A DNA stretch of 64,000 nt. Source: Actinophytocola sp035634895. Its GTDB lineage: Bacteria > Actinomycetota > Actinomycetes > Mycobacteriales > Pseudonocardiaceae. The DNA is taken from NCBI RefSeq assembly GCF_035634895.1, contig NZ_DASQCC010000085.1, forward strand, positions 31,376 through 95,375, written 5' to 3'. The notes beneath the pieces are model-generated. The model did not search any database and had not been told where the DNA came from. It saw only the letters and a list, made by a program, of their open reading frames with translations. The stretch's first letter is position 1. The number at the start of each line of letters is the position of its first letter. The position numbers were made by a program, and so were the translations under genes. Shown one piece after another: positions 1 through 8,471 of this stretch.

Positions 1-1
1 G

Positions 2-313
2 GCCACGGTGGTGCTCGCGCCGGTGCTGGTGCTCGCCTGGATGTTCCGGCTGCCACCGGTCACGTGGCGCAGGTTGCTGTTCACCTATGTGGTTCCGGTC
101 ATCCCGTTCGCGGCGACCTGGGACGGGATCGTGTCGAACATGCGGACCTACGAGCCGGCGGACCTCCGCGGCATGGTCGCCGACCTGTCCGCACCCGACT
201 ACTCGTGGGAGGTCGGCCGGGTGCCCGGCACCGGCAGGGCCGCCGCTCCGGTGGTGTACCTGCTCGGGTTCTCCCGCGGCGACCGTCCCGAACCGACAGG
301 AGCGCCGTCGTGA
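2..313 (+). CDS. C-terminal fragment of an unrecognised membrane-associated protein
   Basis: The gene begins before the window; about 103 codons are visible in frame and end at a TGA that overlaps the GTG start of the P450 (GTGA), so the two are co-transcribed. The visible part starts with a hydrophobic stretch and a second one around FTYVVPVIPFAA, then a soluble tail with the motif TWDGIVSNMRTY and a WEVG...VVYLLG segment. I have a vague impression of similarity to C-termini of membrane-linked proteins or methyltransferase-like proteins, but I cannot name the family. Its place at the head of the visible operon suggests a role in the same pathway. Confidence 0.6.
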   Translation, partial: ATVVLAPVLVLAWMFRLPPVTWRRLLFTYVVPVIPFAATWDGIVSNMRTYEPADLRGMVADLSAPDYSWEVGRVPGTGRAAAPVVYLLGFSRGDRPEPTGAPS

Positions 314-1680
314 CGGCATCTACGCTCGACCGCACCATTCCCGTCGCCACCGGCAAGGGCGTCCTCGGCGTGTCCCGGGGGTTCCAGACGCGCCCGCTGG
401 AGACGCTGCGACAGGTCTTCGACGAGCACGGCGACTTCGTGCGCGTGCGGTTCTTCGGCAACCAGTACTTCTATCTGCTGTCCCATCCGGACGACATCCG
501 CCACGTGTTCGCGACGAACGCGCGGAACTACACGAAGTCCCCGCATCCGGCCTTCACGTTGCTCAGCCACGTGATGGGGCAGGGGCTGGTCACGAGCGAC
601 GGTGACCTCTGGGGACGGCAACGCCGGCTGATCCAACCCGCCTTCACGCGCCAGCGCGTCGCGCAGTACGGGGAGCTGATGACCACGGCGACGCTGGCCA
701 TGCTCGACCGCTGGCACGCCCGTGGCGACGCGCTCCTCAACGTCGACTCCGAGATGATGCGCCTGACGCTGGACATCGTGGGGCAGACGTTGTTCGGGCA
801 GGACCTCACCGCGTCGGCAAGCCACGTCGGCACCGCGTTCACCGACGTCAGCGCGCAGTTCGCCCGACTGCTGGGCAGCCCGCTCGGGCCGCTCGCGATC
901 AGGTTGCCGTTCCTGCCGGGGACGCGCCGGTTCCGGGGCAGCGTCGCCGCGCTGGACGTCGTGGTCAACGGGATCATCGCCGAGCGCCGGCGTGACGGCG
1001 GGGACACCGGCGACCTGCTGTCGCTCCTGCTCGCCGCCCGGGACTCCGACGGCGTCGGCATGGACGACCGGCAGCTGCGCGACGAGGTGATGACGCTCCT
1101 GCTGTCGGGCCACGAGACCACGGCCGACGCGTTGACCTGGGCGCTACACCTCATCGACCGGCACCCGGAGGCCCGCGCGAACCTGGAGTCCGAAGTGGAC
1201 TCCGTGCTCGGCGGCCGGGTGGCGACCGTCGACGACCTGCCACGGCTCGCCTACACGGAGATGGTCGTGCGGGAGGCGCTGCGCCTCTATCCGCCGATTT
1301 TCCTCTACGCCAGGTGGGGCAACAGTCCCGACCAGGTCGGCCGCTACGGGCTGCCGGCCGACGCGACGATCACCGTCTGCCCGTACGTGGTGCACCGCCA
1401 CCCCGAGTTCTGGCCCCACCCGGACAGGTTCGACCCCGAGCGCTTCACACCGGAGCGAGTCGCGGCCAGGGAGCACTACGCGTGGATTCCGTTCAGCGGC
1501 GGTCCACGACAGTGCGTCGGGGTGCACTTCGCGATGATGGAGGCACAGTTGCTGCTCGCCACCATCGTCCAGCACTGCCGGCTCACGCTGGCCCCCGGCA
1601 GGACGGTCGTGCCGGGACCGGCCATGACCCTGCGACCACGCGGCGGTCTGCCCATGCATGCCCACGCCCGAATCAACTGA
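310..1680 (+). CDS. cytochrome P450 monooxygenase of the polyketide operon
   Basis: A 456-residue P450. The GTG start at 310 overlaps the upstream stop; the reading frame is open further upstream, but that stretch lies inside the preceding gene. Visible motifs are the I-helix oxygen-activation motif SGHETT, the ExxR motif in VVREALRLYPP, and the haem loop FSGGPRQCVG with the thiolate Cys402. The N-terminal region (YTKSPHPAF...GDLWGRQRRLIQPAF) resembles the CYP102/CYP4-like bacterial class that includes terpene and polyketide tailoring oxygenases. No ferredoxin gene is adjacent. It probably oxidises the polyketide; epoxidation would fit a DNA-alkylating product, but that is inference. Confidence 0.93.
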   Translation: MTASTLDRTIPVATGKGVLGVSRGFQTRPLETLRQVFDEHGDFVRVRFFGNQYFYLLSHPDDIRHVFATNARNYTKSPHPAFTLLSHVMGQGLVTSDGDLWGRQRRLIQPAFTRQRVAQYGELMTTATLAMLDRWHARGDALLNVDSEMMRLTLDIVGQTLFGQDLTASASHVGTAFTDVSAQFARLLGSPLGPLAIRLPFLPGTRRFRGSVAALDVVVNGIIAERRRDGGDTGDLLSLLLAARDSDGVGMDDRQLRDEVMTLLLSGHETTADALTWALHLIDRHPEARANLESEVDSVLGGRVATVDDLPRLAYTEMVVREALRLYPPIFLYARWGNSPDQVGRYGLPADATITVCPYVVHRHPEFWPHPDRFDPERFTPERVAAREHYAWIPFSGGPRQCVGVHFAMMEAQLLLATIVQHCRLTLAPGRTVVPGPAMTLRPRGGLPMHAHARIN

Positions 1681-1707
1681 CCACACAGGACGTTCGAGGA
1701 GGCCGCG

Positions 1708-3120
1708 ATGTCGGTGACCGAAACCTTGCCCACGACCACGCCATACCCGAAGAAGTACACCACGCCGTTCATCCTGTACCCGCCCGCGTTGTGGGAGAAC
1801 CGGATCGGTCACGAGTTCACCCGGCAGTACCTCGCGCTCGACGAGACCGGCCAGGACTTCGTGCTGTACCTGTCCGTGCCCTTCTGCCGGGTCCGGTGCC
1901 TGTCCTGCCCGTACTTCATCGACCTGCTGTCCCCGCGCGACACGCACCACAAGGAGCGGCGCTACGTCGACGCGGTGGTCGCCGACATCCGGCGGTGGGC
2001 GTCCTACCGGCGGTTCCAGACCGGCCGCCTGCGTGCGGTCTACCTGGGCGGCGGCACCGGTTCGGTGCTGTCCACCGCGAACCTCCGGCGGATCGTCGAG
2101 GCGATCGACACGAGCTTCCCGCACGATCCCGGCATCGAGATCACGTTGGAGGGCAACGCCCGTGACTACGACGACGAGAAGCTCGACTACGTCGTGTCCT
2201 CGCCGATCAGCCGGGTGAGCCTCGGGGTCCAGTCGTTCAACCCCGACATCCTCAAGGTGATCGGCTCGCCGCACGCCGCACAGGAGAGCGCCCGGGTGAT
2301 CAGGGCGTTGACCGCACGCGGGTTCGAGAACATCCAGCTCGACATGATGTACAACCTGCCCGGCCACCGCAGGGAGACCTGGCAGGAGGACCTCGGGCAC
2401 CTGCGCGACCTCGACATCAAGCACTTCACCATCTACCTCTACCGGATCCACGAGGGCACACCGCAGCACAAGCTGATGCAGATCGGCAGGATCCCGCCGC
2501 TGCTGGACAAGGAGTCCAACTACGTCAAGAACATGTACCTCGACGTCATCGACATCGCCGAGGACATGGGTTTCCGGATGTACATGTTCGACCACTTCGC
2601 CCGCGAGGGCTGGGAGAACGTCTACAACGACTGGACCTTCCGGCAGAGCAACGTGGAGATCCTCGGCGTCGGGCCGGGGGCGTACGGGTTCGTCAACAAC
2701 TACCGGATCGGCGCGAAGAAGGACGTGGAGCAGTACATCGCGACCGTCGGCAGGGGCGAGCACATGGTCAGCGCGGTGTCCGACCAGCTGACCCCGCGGA
2801 TCCGCAAGGAGCGGTACGTCATCAACCTCCTGCAGTACCTGGCCGTGGACTTCGCCGAGTACGAGCGGAACTTCGCCGCCCGGTTCCTCGACGACTTCGG
2901 CGAGCCTGCGCGGCGCGTGGTCGACCGCGGCCTGGCCACCATCGAGGGGGACCGGCTGGTCCTGACCGACCTCGGCAAGGAATGGCACATGAACGTGATG
3001 CTCGAGTTCACCAACGAGCGCTTCTGGCAGGACACCACCGCGCTCGACCACCCCCACTGGGCGATGAACACGCCGATGGTCGACCTGTTCGCCGGCGACC
3101 GCGCGGACTGGCTCGGCTGA
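1708..3120 (+). CDS. HemN-like radical SAM enzyme
   Basis: A 470-residue protein with a clear ribosome site (GAGGAGGC) before the ATG. The [4Fe-4S] motif CX3CX2C is FCRVRCLSC, with Cys60, Cys64 and Cys67, followed by a GGGTG SAM-binding motif and the NIQLDMMYNLPG segment typical of the HemN/coproporphyrinogen dehydrogenase superfamily. Genuine HemN would be expected with haem genes; here it is embedded between a P450 and an ACP. Members of this superfamily in secondary metabolism include the C10P/YtkT cyclopropanating enzymes and HemN-type methyltransferases such as NosN, which use two SAM molecules. Methylene or methyl transfer to the polyketide is therefore the leading hypothesis. No methyltransferase partner is visible in the window. 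Confidence 0.9.
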   Translation: MSVTETLPTTTPYPKKYTTPFILYPPALWENRIGHEFTRQYLALDETGQDFVLYLSVPFCRVRCLSCPYFIDLLSPRDTHHKERRYVDAVVADIRRWASYRRFQTGRLRAVYLGGGTGSVLSTANLRRIVEAIDTSFPHDPGIEITLEGNARDYDDEKLDYVVSSPISRVSLGVQSFNPDILKVIGSPHAAQESARVIRALTARGFENIQLDMMYNLPGHRRETWQEDLGHLRDLDIKHFTIYLYRIHEGTPQHKLMQIGRIPPLLDKESNYVKNMYLDVIDIAEDMGFRMYMFDHFAREGWENVYNDWTFRQSNVEILGVGPGAYGFVNNYRIGAKKDVEQYIATVGRGEHMVSAVSDQLTPRIRKERYVINLLQYLAVDFAEYERNFAARFLDDFGEPARRVVDRGLATIEGDRLVLTDLGKEWHMNVMLEFTNERFWQDTTALDHPHWAMNTPMVDLFAGDRADWLG

Positions 3121-3144
3121 GAGCACCGGAGAGGGAGAGTCCAC

Positions 3145-3393
3145 ATGAGAATCGACGACGTGCGTGACGCACTGGCCGCACTGGACATCGACGACGCGGT
3201 CGACGAGACGACCGAGCTGCGTGCCGAACTTGGGATGGACTCCCAGGAGATCGTGCACCTGTTGGCCCTGCTGGAGAAGCGGCACGGGGTGGCGCTGACG
3301 CAGCGTTCGGACGCGGTCGGCCGGGCCCGCACGGCCGGCGCGGTCGTCGCGCTGTTCGACGCCGTCCTGCGCGCCCGGCCGGTGGCCTCATGA
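3145..3393 (+). CDS. acyl carrier protein
   Basis: An 82-residue acidic protein with the phosphopantetheine attachment motif ELGMDSQEI, the modified serine being Ser33, followed by helix III-like LLALLEKRHGVALT. The ATG at 3145 follows a GAGAGGGAGAG ribosome site. The stop codon overlaps the ATG of the next gene (ATGA). This is the carrier for the growing chain made by the KS-alpha/chain-length-factor pair encoded 4 kb downstream. Its N-terminus is a little shorter than that of the usual type II ACPs. Confidence 0.92.
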   Translation: MRIDDVRDALAALDIDDAVDETTELRAELGMDSQEIVHLLALLEKRHGVALTQRSDAVGRARTAGAVVALFDAVLRARPVAS

Positions 3394-3899
3394 CGAGCAC
3401 CGTCACCGCCGCCGGCCCGGGCCTCGAGCACTCCTGCACCGAGGTGGTCGTGATCAACCGGCACAAGGACGACGTGTACCGGGCGCTGCACGACGTTCGG
3501 GAGTGGCCTCGGCACCTGCCGCACGTGCTTGAGATCGACGTGCGCTACGACGACGGCCGGTACCAGGAGTTCTTCATGACGGTCGACTCGGCCGACTCGC
3601 GGCTGCGGGTCAGGTCGGTCCGCGGCTGCCGTGCCGACCTGATCGAGTTCTTCCAGCCCGAACCACCGGTCTTCCTGCGCCACCACGCGGGAAGCTGGCG
3701 ATTCCGGGCGCTTCCCGACGGCGCGTGCGAGGTCGTCGCGACGCACGCGTGGACGCTGGCGCCTGCGGAGGCGGCGGCGTCCTTCCCGGACACCCCCGCG
3801 GCGACCACGGCGCAACGGGTCCGTGCCCTGCTGGCGGAACACTCCCGGCTCGCGCTCACGACGTGGCGGCGGGTGCTGGAGGCGAGTGCGGCGCGATGA
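3390..3899 (+). CDS. SRPBCC polyketide cyclase/aromatase-like protein 1
   Basis: A 169-residue START/SRPBCC-fold protein. After a 20-residue leader it shows the fold's N-terminal strand and helix (VVVINRHKDDVYRALHDVREWPRHLPHVLEIDV), then YDDGRYQEFFMTV and a C-terminal long helix. The segment DGxxQEFxM is shared with the next two genes, so the three appear to be paralogues. Start and stop overlap both neighbours by 4 bp, indicating tight translational coupling. In type II polyketide pathways such proteins direct first-ring cyclisation and aromatisation or dehydration. The exact step cannot be assigned from sequence. Confidence 0.85.
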   Translation: MTSTVTAAGPGLEHSCTEVVVINRHKDDVYRALHDVREWPRHLPHVLEIDVRYDDGRYQEFFMTVDSADSRLRVRSVRGCRADLIEFFQPEPPVFLRHHAGSWRFRALPDGACEVVATHAWTLAPAEAAASFPDTPAATTAQRVRALLAEHSRLALTTWRRVLEASAAR

Positions 3900-4342
3900 T
3901 CATCTCCGAGACCGTCCGCGTCGCCGCCGAGCCGCCCGTGGTCTACGGCGCGTTCGCCGACCTCGACCGCTGGGTGCGGATCCTGCCCGACGTGCTCGAC
4001 GTCGAGGTCTTCTACTTCGACGGCTACAACCAGGAGTTCAGCATGACCGTCGAGCGGCCGGGCGGGCCGGAGACCGTCCGCGGCGTTCGCTACCACCGCC
4101 CGTTCCGCGAGCTGGAGCTGGTGCAGACCACGCCGCCGCCGGGGCTGTCCCGCATGTGCGGGACATGGCGGTTCAGCGACGACGGCGGCAGCACCGTCGT
4201 GACCGCGACGCGTGAGTTCATCCTCGCCGGCGACCGGCACGCCGCGCTCGGCGAGGAGGGGTTCGCGGCGGTGCTGCGTACGGCGCTGCGCACGAACCTG
4301 GCGTTGTTCAGGAAGGCGTTGGAGACAGATGGAACGCATTGA
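3896..4342 (+). CDS. SRPBCC polyketide cyclase/aromatase-like protein 2
   Basis: A 148-residue SRPBCC protein. The ATG at 3896 overlaps the upstream stop (ATGA); the frame is open upstream, but that stretch is inside the previous gene. The sequence runs ISETVRVAAEPPVVYGAFADLDRWVRILPDV and then YFDGYNQEFSMTV, the motif common to the three tandem paralogues, ending in a long amphipathic helix. It overlaps the next gene by 14 bp. A role in folding or dehydrating the poly-beta-ketone is likely from context. Confidence 0.84.
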   Translation: MIISETVRVAAEPPVVYGAFADLDRWVRILPDVLDVEVFYFDGYNQEFSMTVERPGGPETVRGVRYHRPFRELELVQTTPPPGLSRMCGTWRFSDDGGSTVVTATREFILAGDRHAALGEEGFAAVLRTALRTNLALFRKALETDGTH

Positions 4343-4802
4343 GGTCGTGCGCCGCATCCCGGCACCGGCCGCGCGCGTCGTCGGCCTGCTCTGGGATCCC
4401 GTCGAGCTGCAACGTGCGTGGGACCCCATCAGCGAGGTCGCGGTGTCCTACCACGACGGCCGGAACCAGGAGTTCACCATGCGGGTCCGCCGTGACGGGC
4501 GGATCGAGTCGGTGCGCACCATCCGGTTCCGGCGCGGCCGGACCATCACGTTCTTCACCCCGCTGGCACCGCCGATGATGGCCTGGCACCGCGGCGCCTG
4601 GGTCGTCGGCGCCGACACCGATACCGATCTGTCCGTGGTCACCGCCGTCCGCGAGTACGAGCTGCGCGCGGACCATCCGGTCGCCGGGGAGCCCGCCGTG
4701 TTCCGCGCGGCGTTCCTGGCGCGGCTGGGCCGCATCCTCGACCGGTGCGCCGACCACCTCGGTGTGCCGGGAACTCCCAGTACGCAAGGAGCGGGCGAAT
4801 GA
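4329..4802 (+). CDS. SRPBCC polyketide cyclase/aromatase-like protein 3
   Basis: A 157-residue SRPBCC protein starting at ATG 4329 (MERIEVVRRIPAPAARVV). It carries YHDGRNQEFTMRV at the same position as its two upstream paralogues. The 14-bp overlap with the upstream gene and the ATGA overlap with the downstream flavoprotein place it in the same operon. Three separate single-domain copies, rather than one di-domain aromatase/cyclase, is an uncommon arrangement. The catalytic residues are not obvious by eye. Confidence 0.84.
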   Translation: MERIEVVRRIPAPAARVVGLLWDPVELQRAWDPISEVAVSYHDGRNQEFTMRVRRDGRIESVRTIRFRRGRTITFFTPLAPPMMAWHRGAWVVGADTDTDLSVVTAVREYELRADHPVAGEPAVFRAAFLARLGRILDRCADHLGVPGTPSTQGAGE

Positions 4803-6004
4803 GAAGTGAGCTCGTCGTGATCGGGGCCGGTCCGGCCGGCGCGTGTGCCGCGGCCGTCGCCGCGCGCGCGGGCCGGGACGTGCTGCTCGTGGATCGCGGC
4901 ACGCGGCCGGGCACCCACCTGCCGGAGTCCTGGCACGGCGGGTGCGCGAAGCTGCTCGCGGCTATCGGCGTCGCCGACCCGTTCGCCGCCTGCCGCGACC
5001 GCACGCGGGTGCGGCTGGGGGACCGCACCGGGGTGCTGCTCGAGATCGAGCTGCGTGCCCGCCGCGGCGGCACGGGCGTCCGGCTCGACCGGGTGAGCTT
5101 CGACGAGATGCTGCTCGCGAACGCGCTCGCCCAGGGTGCCCGGCACCTGCCGGGGCACGGGGTGCGGTCGGTCGATCTCGCGGGCCGGCCGAGCTTGGTC
5201 GTCCACGGCGCCGACGGCGAGATCACGGTCACCGCCGACTACCTGGTGGATGCCGGCGGCAAGTCGGCACTGGTCGGCACGGCCGCCGGCCTGGTCACGG
5301 AGTCACCCGTGGCACTGGATCCCAGGGTCATCGTGTTCTCGCACCACCGCCCGGCGGGTGCCGACCCGCTGACCGAGCAGGGCTCGATGACGGTGCTGCG
5401 GGTCAGGGGCGGCTACCTGTTCGTCATCCCCGTCGCGGCCGACCGGGTCAGCGTCGGCGCGGTCGTCGCGGCACGCCGTGCCGGCGGCGCGGACCCGGCC
5501 GCCGTCCTCGCCGAGGCGATCGCGGAGGTGCCCGAGGTGGCCGCGCTGGTCGGCGCCGCGACCCGCCTGCTGCCGCCGATCGTGGGGCGCAACCACACCT
5601 ACCGCTGCACGCGCTTCGCCGGGGAGAACTTCGCGATCGCGGGTGACGCCGCGGCGTTCGCCGACCCGTTCTTCTGCACCGGGATCGACTTCGCCGTGCG
5701 GACGGGGATCGAGGCGGGCCGGGCGGCGGCGCACACACTGGCCGGCCAGGACCCCGTCGCGGTGGCGGACCGCTACGGCGCGGCGGTCGACGCCGCGCTG
5801 ACCGACCTCACCGCCGGTGCGTTGCCCCGGCTCACCTCCGGTGCGTCCGCCGCGCTGCTGGCCGCCGTCGTCGACCCTCATCTGCCGTCCGTGCTGCCGC
5901 TGGCCGCGCTGCTCACCCACGCCGGCGGCGGGGCGGTCACCGAGCCGCGTGCGGCCGGCCTCGTGGCGGCGGGCCGGTCCGCCTTCGCCGACATCCCAGC
6001 GTAG
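4799..6004 (+). CDS. FAD-dependent oxidoreductase, flavin halogenase/monooxygenase-like
   Basis: A 401-residue flavoprotein; the ATG at 4799 overlaps the preceding stop. It has the N-terminal dinucleotide fold VVIGAGPAGACAA, a GYLFVIPV...VSVGAVV strand pair where tryptophan halogenases carry WxWxIP, and the C-terminal FAD signature AIAGDAAAFADPFFCTGIDFAV, which resembles the GDAAGFIDPLFSSG type motif of halogenases. The WxWxIP motif itself is not conserved, and no catalytic lysine can be assigned, so hydroxylation, epoxidation or dehydrogenation is as likely as halogenation. It is part of the polyketide operon, followed 12 bp later by the cyclase gene. Confidence 0.85.
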   Translation: MRSELVVIGAGPAGACAAAVAARAGRDVLLVDRGTRPGTHLPESWHGGCAKLLAAIGVADPFAACRDRTRVRLGDRTGVLLEIELRARRGGTGVRLDRVSFDEMLLANALAQGARHLPGHGVRSVDLAGRPSLVVHGADGEITVTADYLVDAGGKSALVGTAAGLVTESPVALDPRVIVFSHHRPAGADPLTEQGSMTVLRVRGGYLFVIPVAADRVSVGAVVAARRAGGADPAAVLAEAIAEVPEVAALVGAATRLLPPIVGRNHTYRCTRFAGENFAIAGDAAAFADPFFCTGIDFAVRTGIEAGRAAAHTLAGQDPVAVADRYGAAVDAALTDLTAGALPRLTSGASAALLAAVVDPHLPSVLPLAALLTHAGGGAVTEPRAAGLVAAGRSAFADIPA

Positions 6005-6016
6005 AAAGGAACATCC

Positions 6017-6781
6017 GTGCGTCTTGTCGACCTGAGCCTGACCCTGGAGGCCACGCCGAGTGAGCCGGTCGCGGTCGAGATCGACTTCGTGTCCCATGCC
6101 GAGGGCGCCGACATCCTTGGCGCGCCCATCGGCATCGGCCGGGCCGAGTTCCCCGACGGACTCGGCATCAGCCTCGAGCACGTCCGGCTGACCAGCCACT
6201 CCGGCACCCACATCGACGCGCCCGCCCACTACGGACCGCGGAGCGCGGGCCGGCGGGCCAGGACCATCGACGAGCTGCCGCTCGACTGGTTCCACGGCCC
6301 CGGGGTGCTGCTCGACTGCACCGGTGACCGCGACAAGGCGGTGACCCGCGAGGAGGTCGAGGCCCAGCTGGCGCTGGTCGGCCACGCGCTGGCGCCGGGC
6401 GACATCGTGCTGCTCGACACCGGCGCGGCCGCGTCGTGGGGGAGACCGGAGTACTTCACCGACTTCCGCGGCGTCACGAGGGAAGCGACCGAGTTCCTCG
6501 TCGAGGCGGGGGTGCGGGTCATCGGTGTGGACAGCTTCGGGTTCGACCCGCCCTTCGGCCGCATGCTCGCCGAGTACCGGACAACCGGTGACCCGGCCGT
6601 GCTCTGGCCCGCCCACCTGTACGGCAGGGAGCGGGAGTACTGCCAGATCGAGCGGCTGACCAACCTGGCCGCCATCGGTCGGCCCGTCGGGTTCCGGCTC
6701 GCGTGTTTCCCGATCAAGATCAGGGCCGCCGGCGCGGGGTGGAGCCGTGTCGTGGCCTTCGTCGACGAGGAGGCGGCGTGA
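6017..6781 (+). CDS. PF04199 cyclase family protein, later-ring polyketide cyclase type
   Basis: A 254-residue protein with a GTG start 6 bp after the ribosome site GAAAGGA. It contains the metal-binding signature HSGTHIDAPAHY of the kynurenine-formamidase/cyclase family (HxGTHxDxPxH) and the downstream segments DIVLLDTG and VIGVDSFGFDPP. In anthracycline and tetracycline pathways, PF04199 members such as DpsY, SnoaM and OxyN act in second- or third-ring cyclisation. That family assignment plus the operon context supports a ring-closing role here. The stop overlaps the next gene's GTG. Confidence 0.88.
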   Translation: MRLVDLSLTLEATPSEPVAVEIDFVSHAEGADILGAPIGIGRAEFPDGLGISLEHVRLTSHSGTHIDAPAHYGPRSAGRRARTIDELPLDWFHGPGVLLDCTGDRDKAVTREEVEAQLALVGHALAPGDIVLLDTGAAASWGRPEYFTDFRGVTREATEFLVEAGVRVIGVDSFGFDPPFGRMLAEYRTTGDPAVLWPAHLYGREREYCQIERLTNLAAIGRPVGFRLACFPIKIRAAGAGWSRVVAFVDEEAA

Positions 6782-7182
6782 TCAGCGCCAGCCGGCACAT
6801 CGACATCCACGCCGACCTCGGCGCCGTCGCCGCGTTCGTCCGCGAGGTGACGAACCTGCCGCGCTGGACGGACTTCTTCCGGTCGGTCGGCGCGCGGACC
6901 GGCGGGTACCACGCGGTCGAGTCGGTGGTGGGGCCGATCGCCACCCGGATCCTGGAGTCCCCGGACGGCGGCGGGCTGCTGTGCACCATCGAGTCGATCA
7001 TCGCCGGCGTGCGGGAGACCGCGACCGTCCACCTGCTGCCGGCGGGGGACGCGGTCCGCGTCGAGTTCACCATCGCCCTGCCGGACGACGCGTCCCCCGG
7101 GCTGCGCGCGCGGGCCGACGCGACGCTGGCGGACGAGCTGGTGCGGCTGCGTGGGATCTGCGAGACGGCGGTGCGGGCATGA
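6778..7182 (+). CDS. fourth SRPBCC protein of the operon, more divergent
   Basis: A 134-residue SRPBCC-type protein with a GTG start overlapping the upstream TGA. It starts ISASRHIDIHADLGAVAAFVREVTNLPRWTDFF, typical of polyketide cyclase/dehydrase strands, but lacks the DGxxQEF motif of the three tandem copies at 3390-4802. It ends in a helix reaching the ATGA overlap with KS-alpha. It is a coenzyme-free cyclase or ligand-binding protein of the pathway; the specific step is unknown. Confidence 0.8.
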   Translation: MISASRHIDIHADLGAVAAFVREVTNLPRWTDFFRSVGARTGGYHAVESVVGPIATRILESPDGGGLLCTIESIIAGVRETATVHLLPAGDAVRVEFTIALPDDASPGLRARADATLADELVRLRGICETAVRA

Positions 7183-8471
7183 GCGCGCGCCGCCGCGTCG
7201 TCGTCACGGGTCTGGGCACCGTCAACTCGGTCGGCACGTCGGTCCCGGAGTTCTGGCGGCGGAGCGTGGCCGGGCACTCCGGGGTGCGCAGGGTGACCGA
7301 GTTCGCCATCCCCGACGACATGAGCCAGATCGCCGGCGTGGTCGCCGACGACTGGGCGGGCGGCGAGCCGCTGTCCGTCTCGCTCGACGCGGACCCCGGC
7401 ACGGTCGACCGCAGCCTGCGGTTCGCGCTCAGTGCCACGGAGGAGGCGATCGCCGACGCGGGGCTGCACGCGGCCGGCATCGCCGCGCTGCCGCCGGGAC
7501 GTGCCGCGGTCGCCGTGTCCACGGCGATCTCACACATCACACGGATGGAGGCCGAGTTCCGGCGCGGCTCCAAGGAAGGCAAGCAGGCGCTCGCCGTGGA
7601 CGGCGCACGCGTCGCCGACGACAACAGCTTCCTGTTCAACACCACCAACGCGCGGCTCGCGGCCACGCTCGGCATCCGCGCCGACTACGCCACCGTGACC
7701 ACCGGCTGCACCGGCGGGGTGGACTCGATCGGCTACGCGATGCAGCTGATCCGGCACGAGAACGTCGACCTGGTCATCGCGGGCGCCACCGAGGCGCCGA
7801 TCACCCCGCTGGTGGTCGCGGCGTTCAGCAAGATCGGGGCCACCTCGATGCGCAACGCGGAGCCCACCCGTGCCAGCCGGCCGTTCGACGTGGACCGGGA
7901 CGGTTTCGTGCTGGCCGAGGGCGCGGGTGTCCTCGTGCTCGAGTCGCTGGACGCCGCGCTGGCCAGAGGCGCGCGGGTGTACGCCGAGGTGCTGGGCTAC
8001 GGCAGCGTCAACAGCTGCTTCCACATGACGAGCATGCCGGACTCGGGCATCCCGATCGCGCAGGCGTGCTCCCTCGCCGTGACGGACGCCGGTGTGTCCA
8101 CGATGGACATCGACTTCGTCAACGCGCACGGTTCGTCCACACCGCAGAACGACCGCGCGGAGACCGGCGCGTTCCGGCTGCTGCTCGGCGGGCGCGCGAC
8201 CGAGGTGCCCGTCACGTCGATCAAGTCCCAGACCGGACACAGCCTCGCCGCCGCCAACGCCATCGAGCTCGTCAGCTCGGTCCTGTCGATCCGGGACGGG
8301 ATCATCCCGCCCACCATCAACCTCGACCGGCAGGACGAGGAGTGCGGGCTCGACGTCGTGGCGGGGACCGCGCGCCGCACACCGGTGTCCTGCGTGCTCA
8401 AGACCAGCAGCGGGTTCAGCGGCATCCACTCCAGCCTGGTGCTGGGCCGCTACCTGGAGGTGCCCGCGTGA
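7179..8471 (+). CDS. ketosynthase alpha (KS-alpha) of a type II polyketide synthase
   Basis: A 430-residue beta-ketoacyl synthase. The catalytic triad is visible: Cys177 in VTTGCTGGVDSIG, His317 in VNAHGSSTPQNDRAET, and His354 in IKSQTGHSLAAANAIE. The NDRAET segment and overall length fit the aromatic type II KS-alpha family rather than FabF. It is translationally coupled (GTGA) to the chain-length-factor homologue that follows. Together with the ACP it should build the poly-beta-ketone. No ketoreductase gene is visible in the window. Confidence 0.95.
   Translation: MSARRRVVVTGLGTVNSVGTSVPEFWRRSVAGHSGVRRVTEFAIPDDMSQIAGVVADDWAGGEPLSVSLDADPGTVDRSLRFALSATEEAIADAGLHAAGIAALPPGRAAVAVSTAISHITRMEAEFRRGSKEGKQALAVDGARVADDNSFLFNTTNARLAATLGIRADYATVTTGCTGGVDSIGYAMQLIRHENVDLVIAGATEAPITPLVVAAFSKIGATSMRNAEPTRASRPFDVDRDGFVLAEGAGVLVLESLDAALARGARVYAEVLGYGSVNSCFHMTSMPDSGIPIAQACSLAVTDAGVSTMDIDFVNAHGSSTPQNDRAETGAFRLLLGGRATEVPVTSIKSQTGHSLAAANAIELVSSVLSIRDGIIPPTINLDRQDEECGLDVVAGTARRTPVSCVLKTSSGFSGIHSSLVLGRYLEVPA

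Noticed and set aside
64..309. Upstream extension of the P450 reading frame to an ATG at 64
   Set aside because: The extension lies inside the preceding gene, is Arg/Gly-rich and has no P450 likeness; the GTG at 310 overlaps the stop codon in the usual way.
1708..3120. Housekeeping coproporphyrinogen III dehydrogenase (HemN)
   Set aside because: The gene sits in the middle of a coupled polyketide operon with no haem genes nearby, so a secondary-metabolism role is more likely despite the family name.
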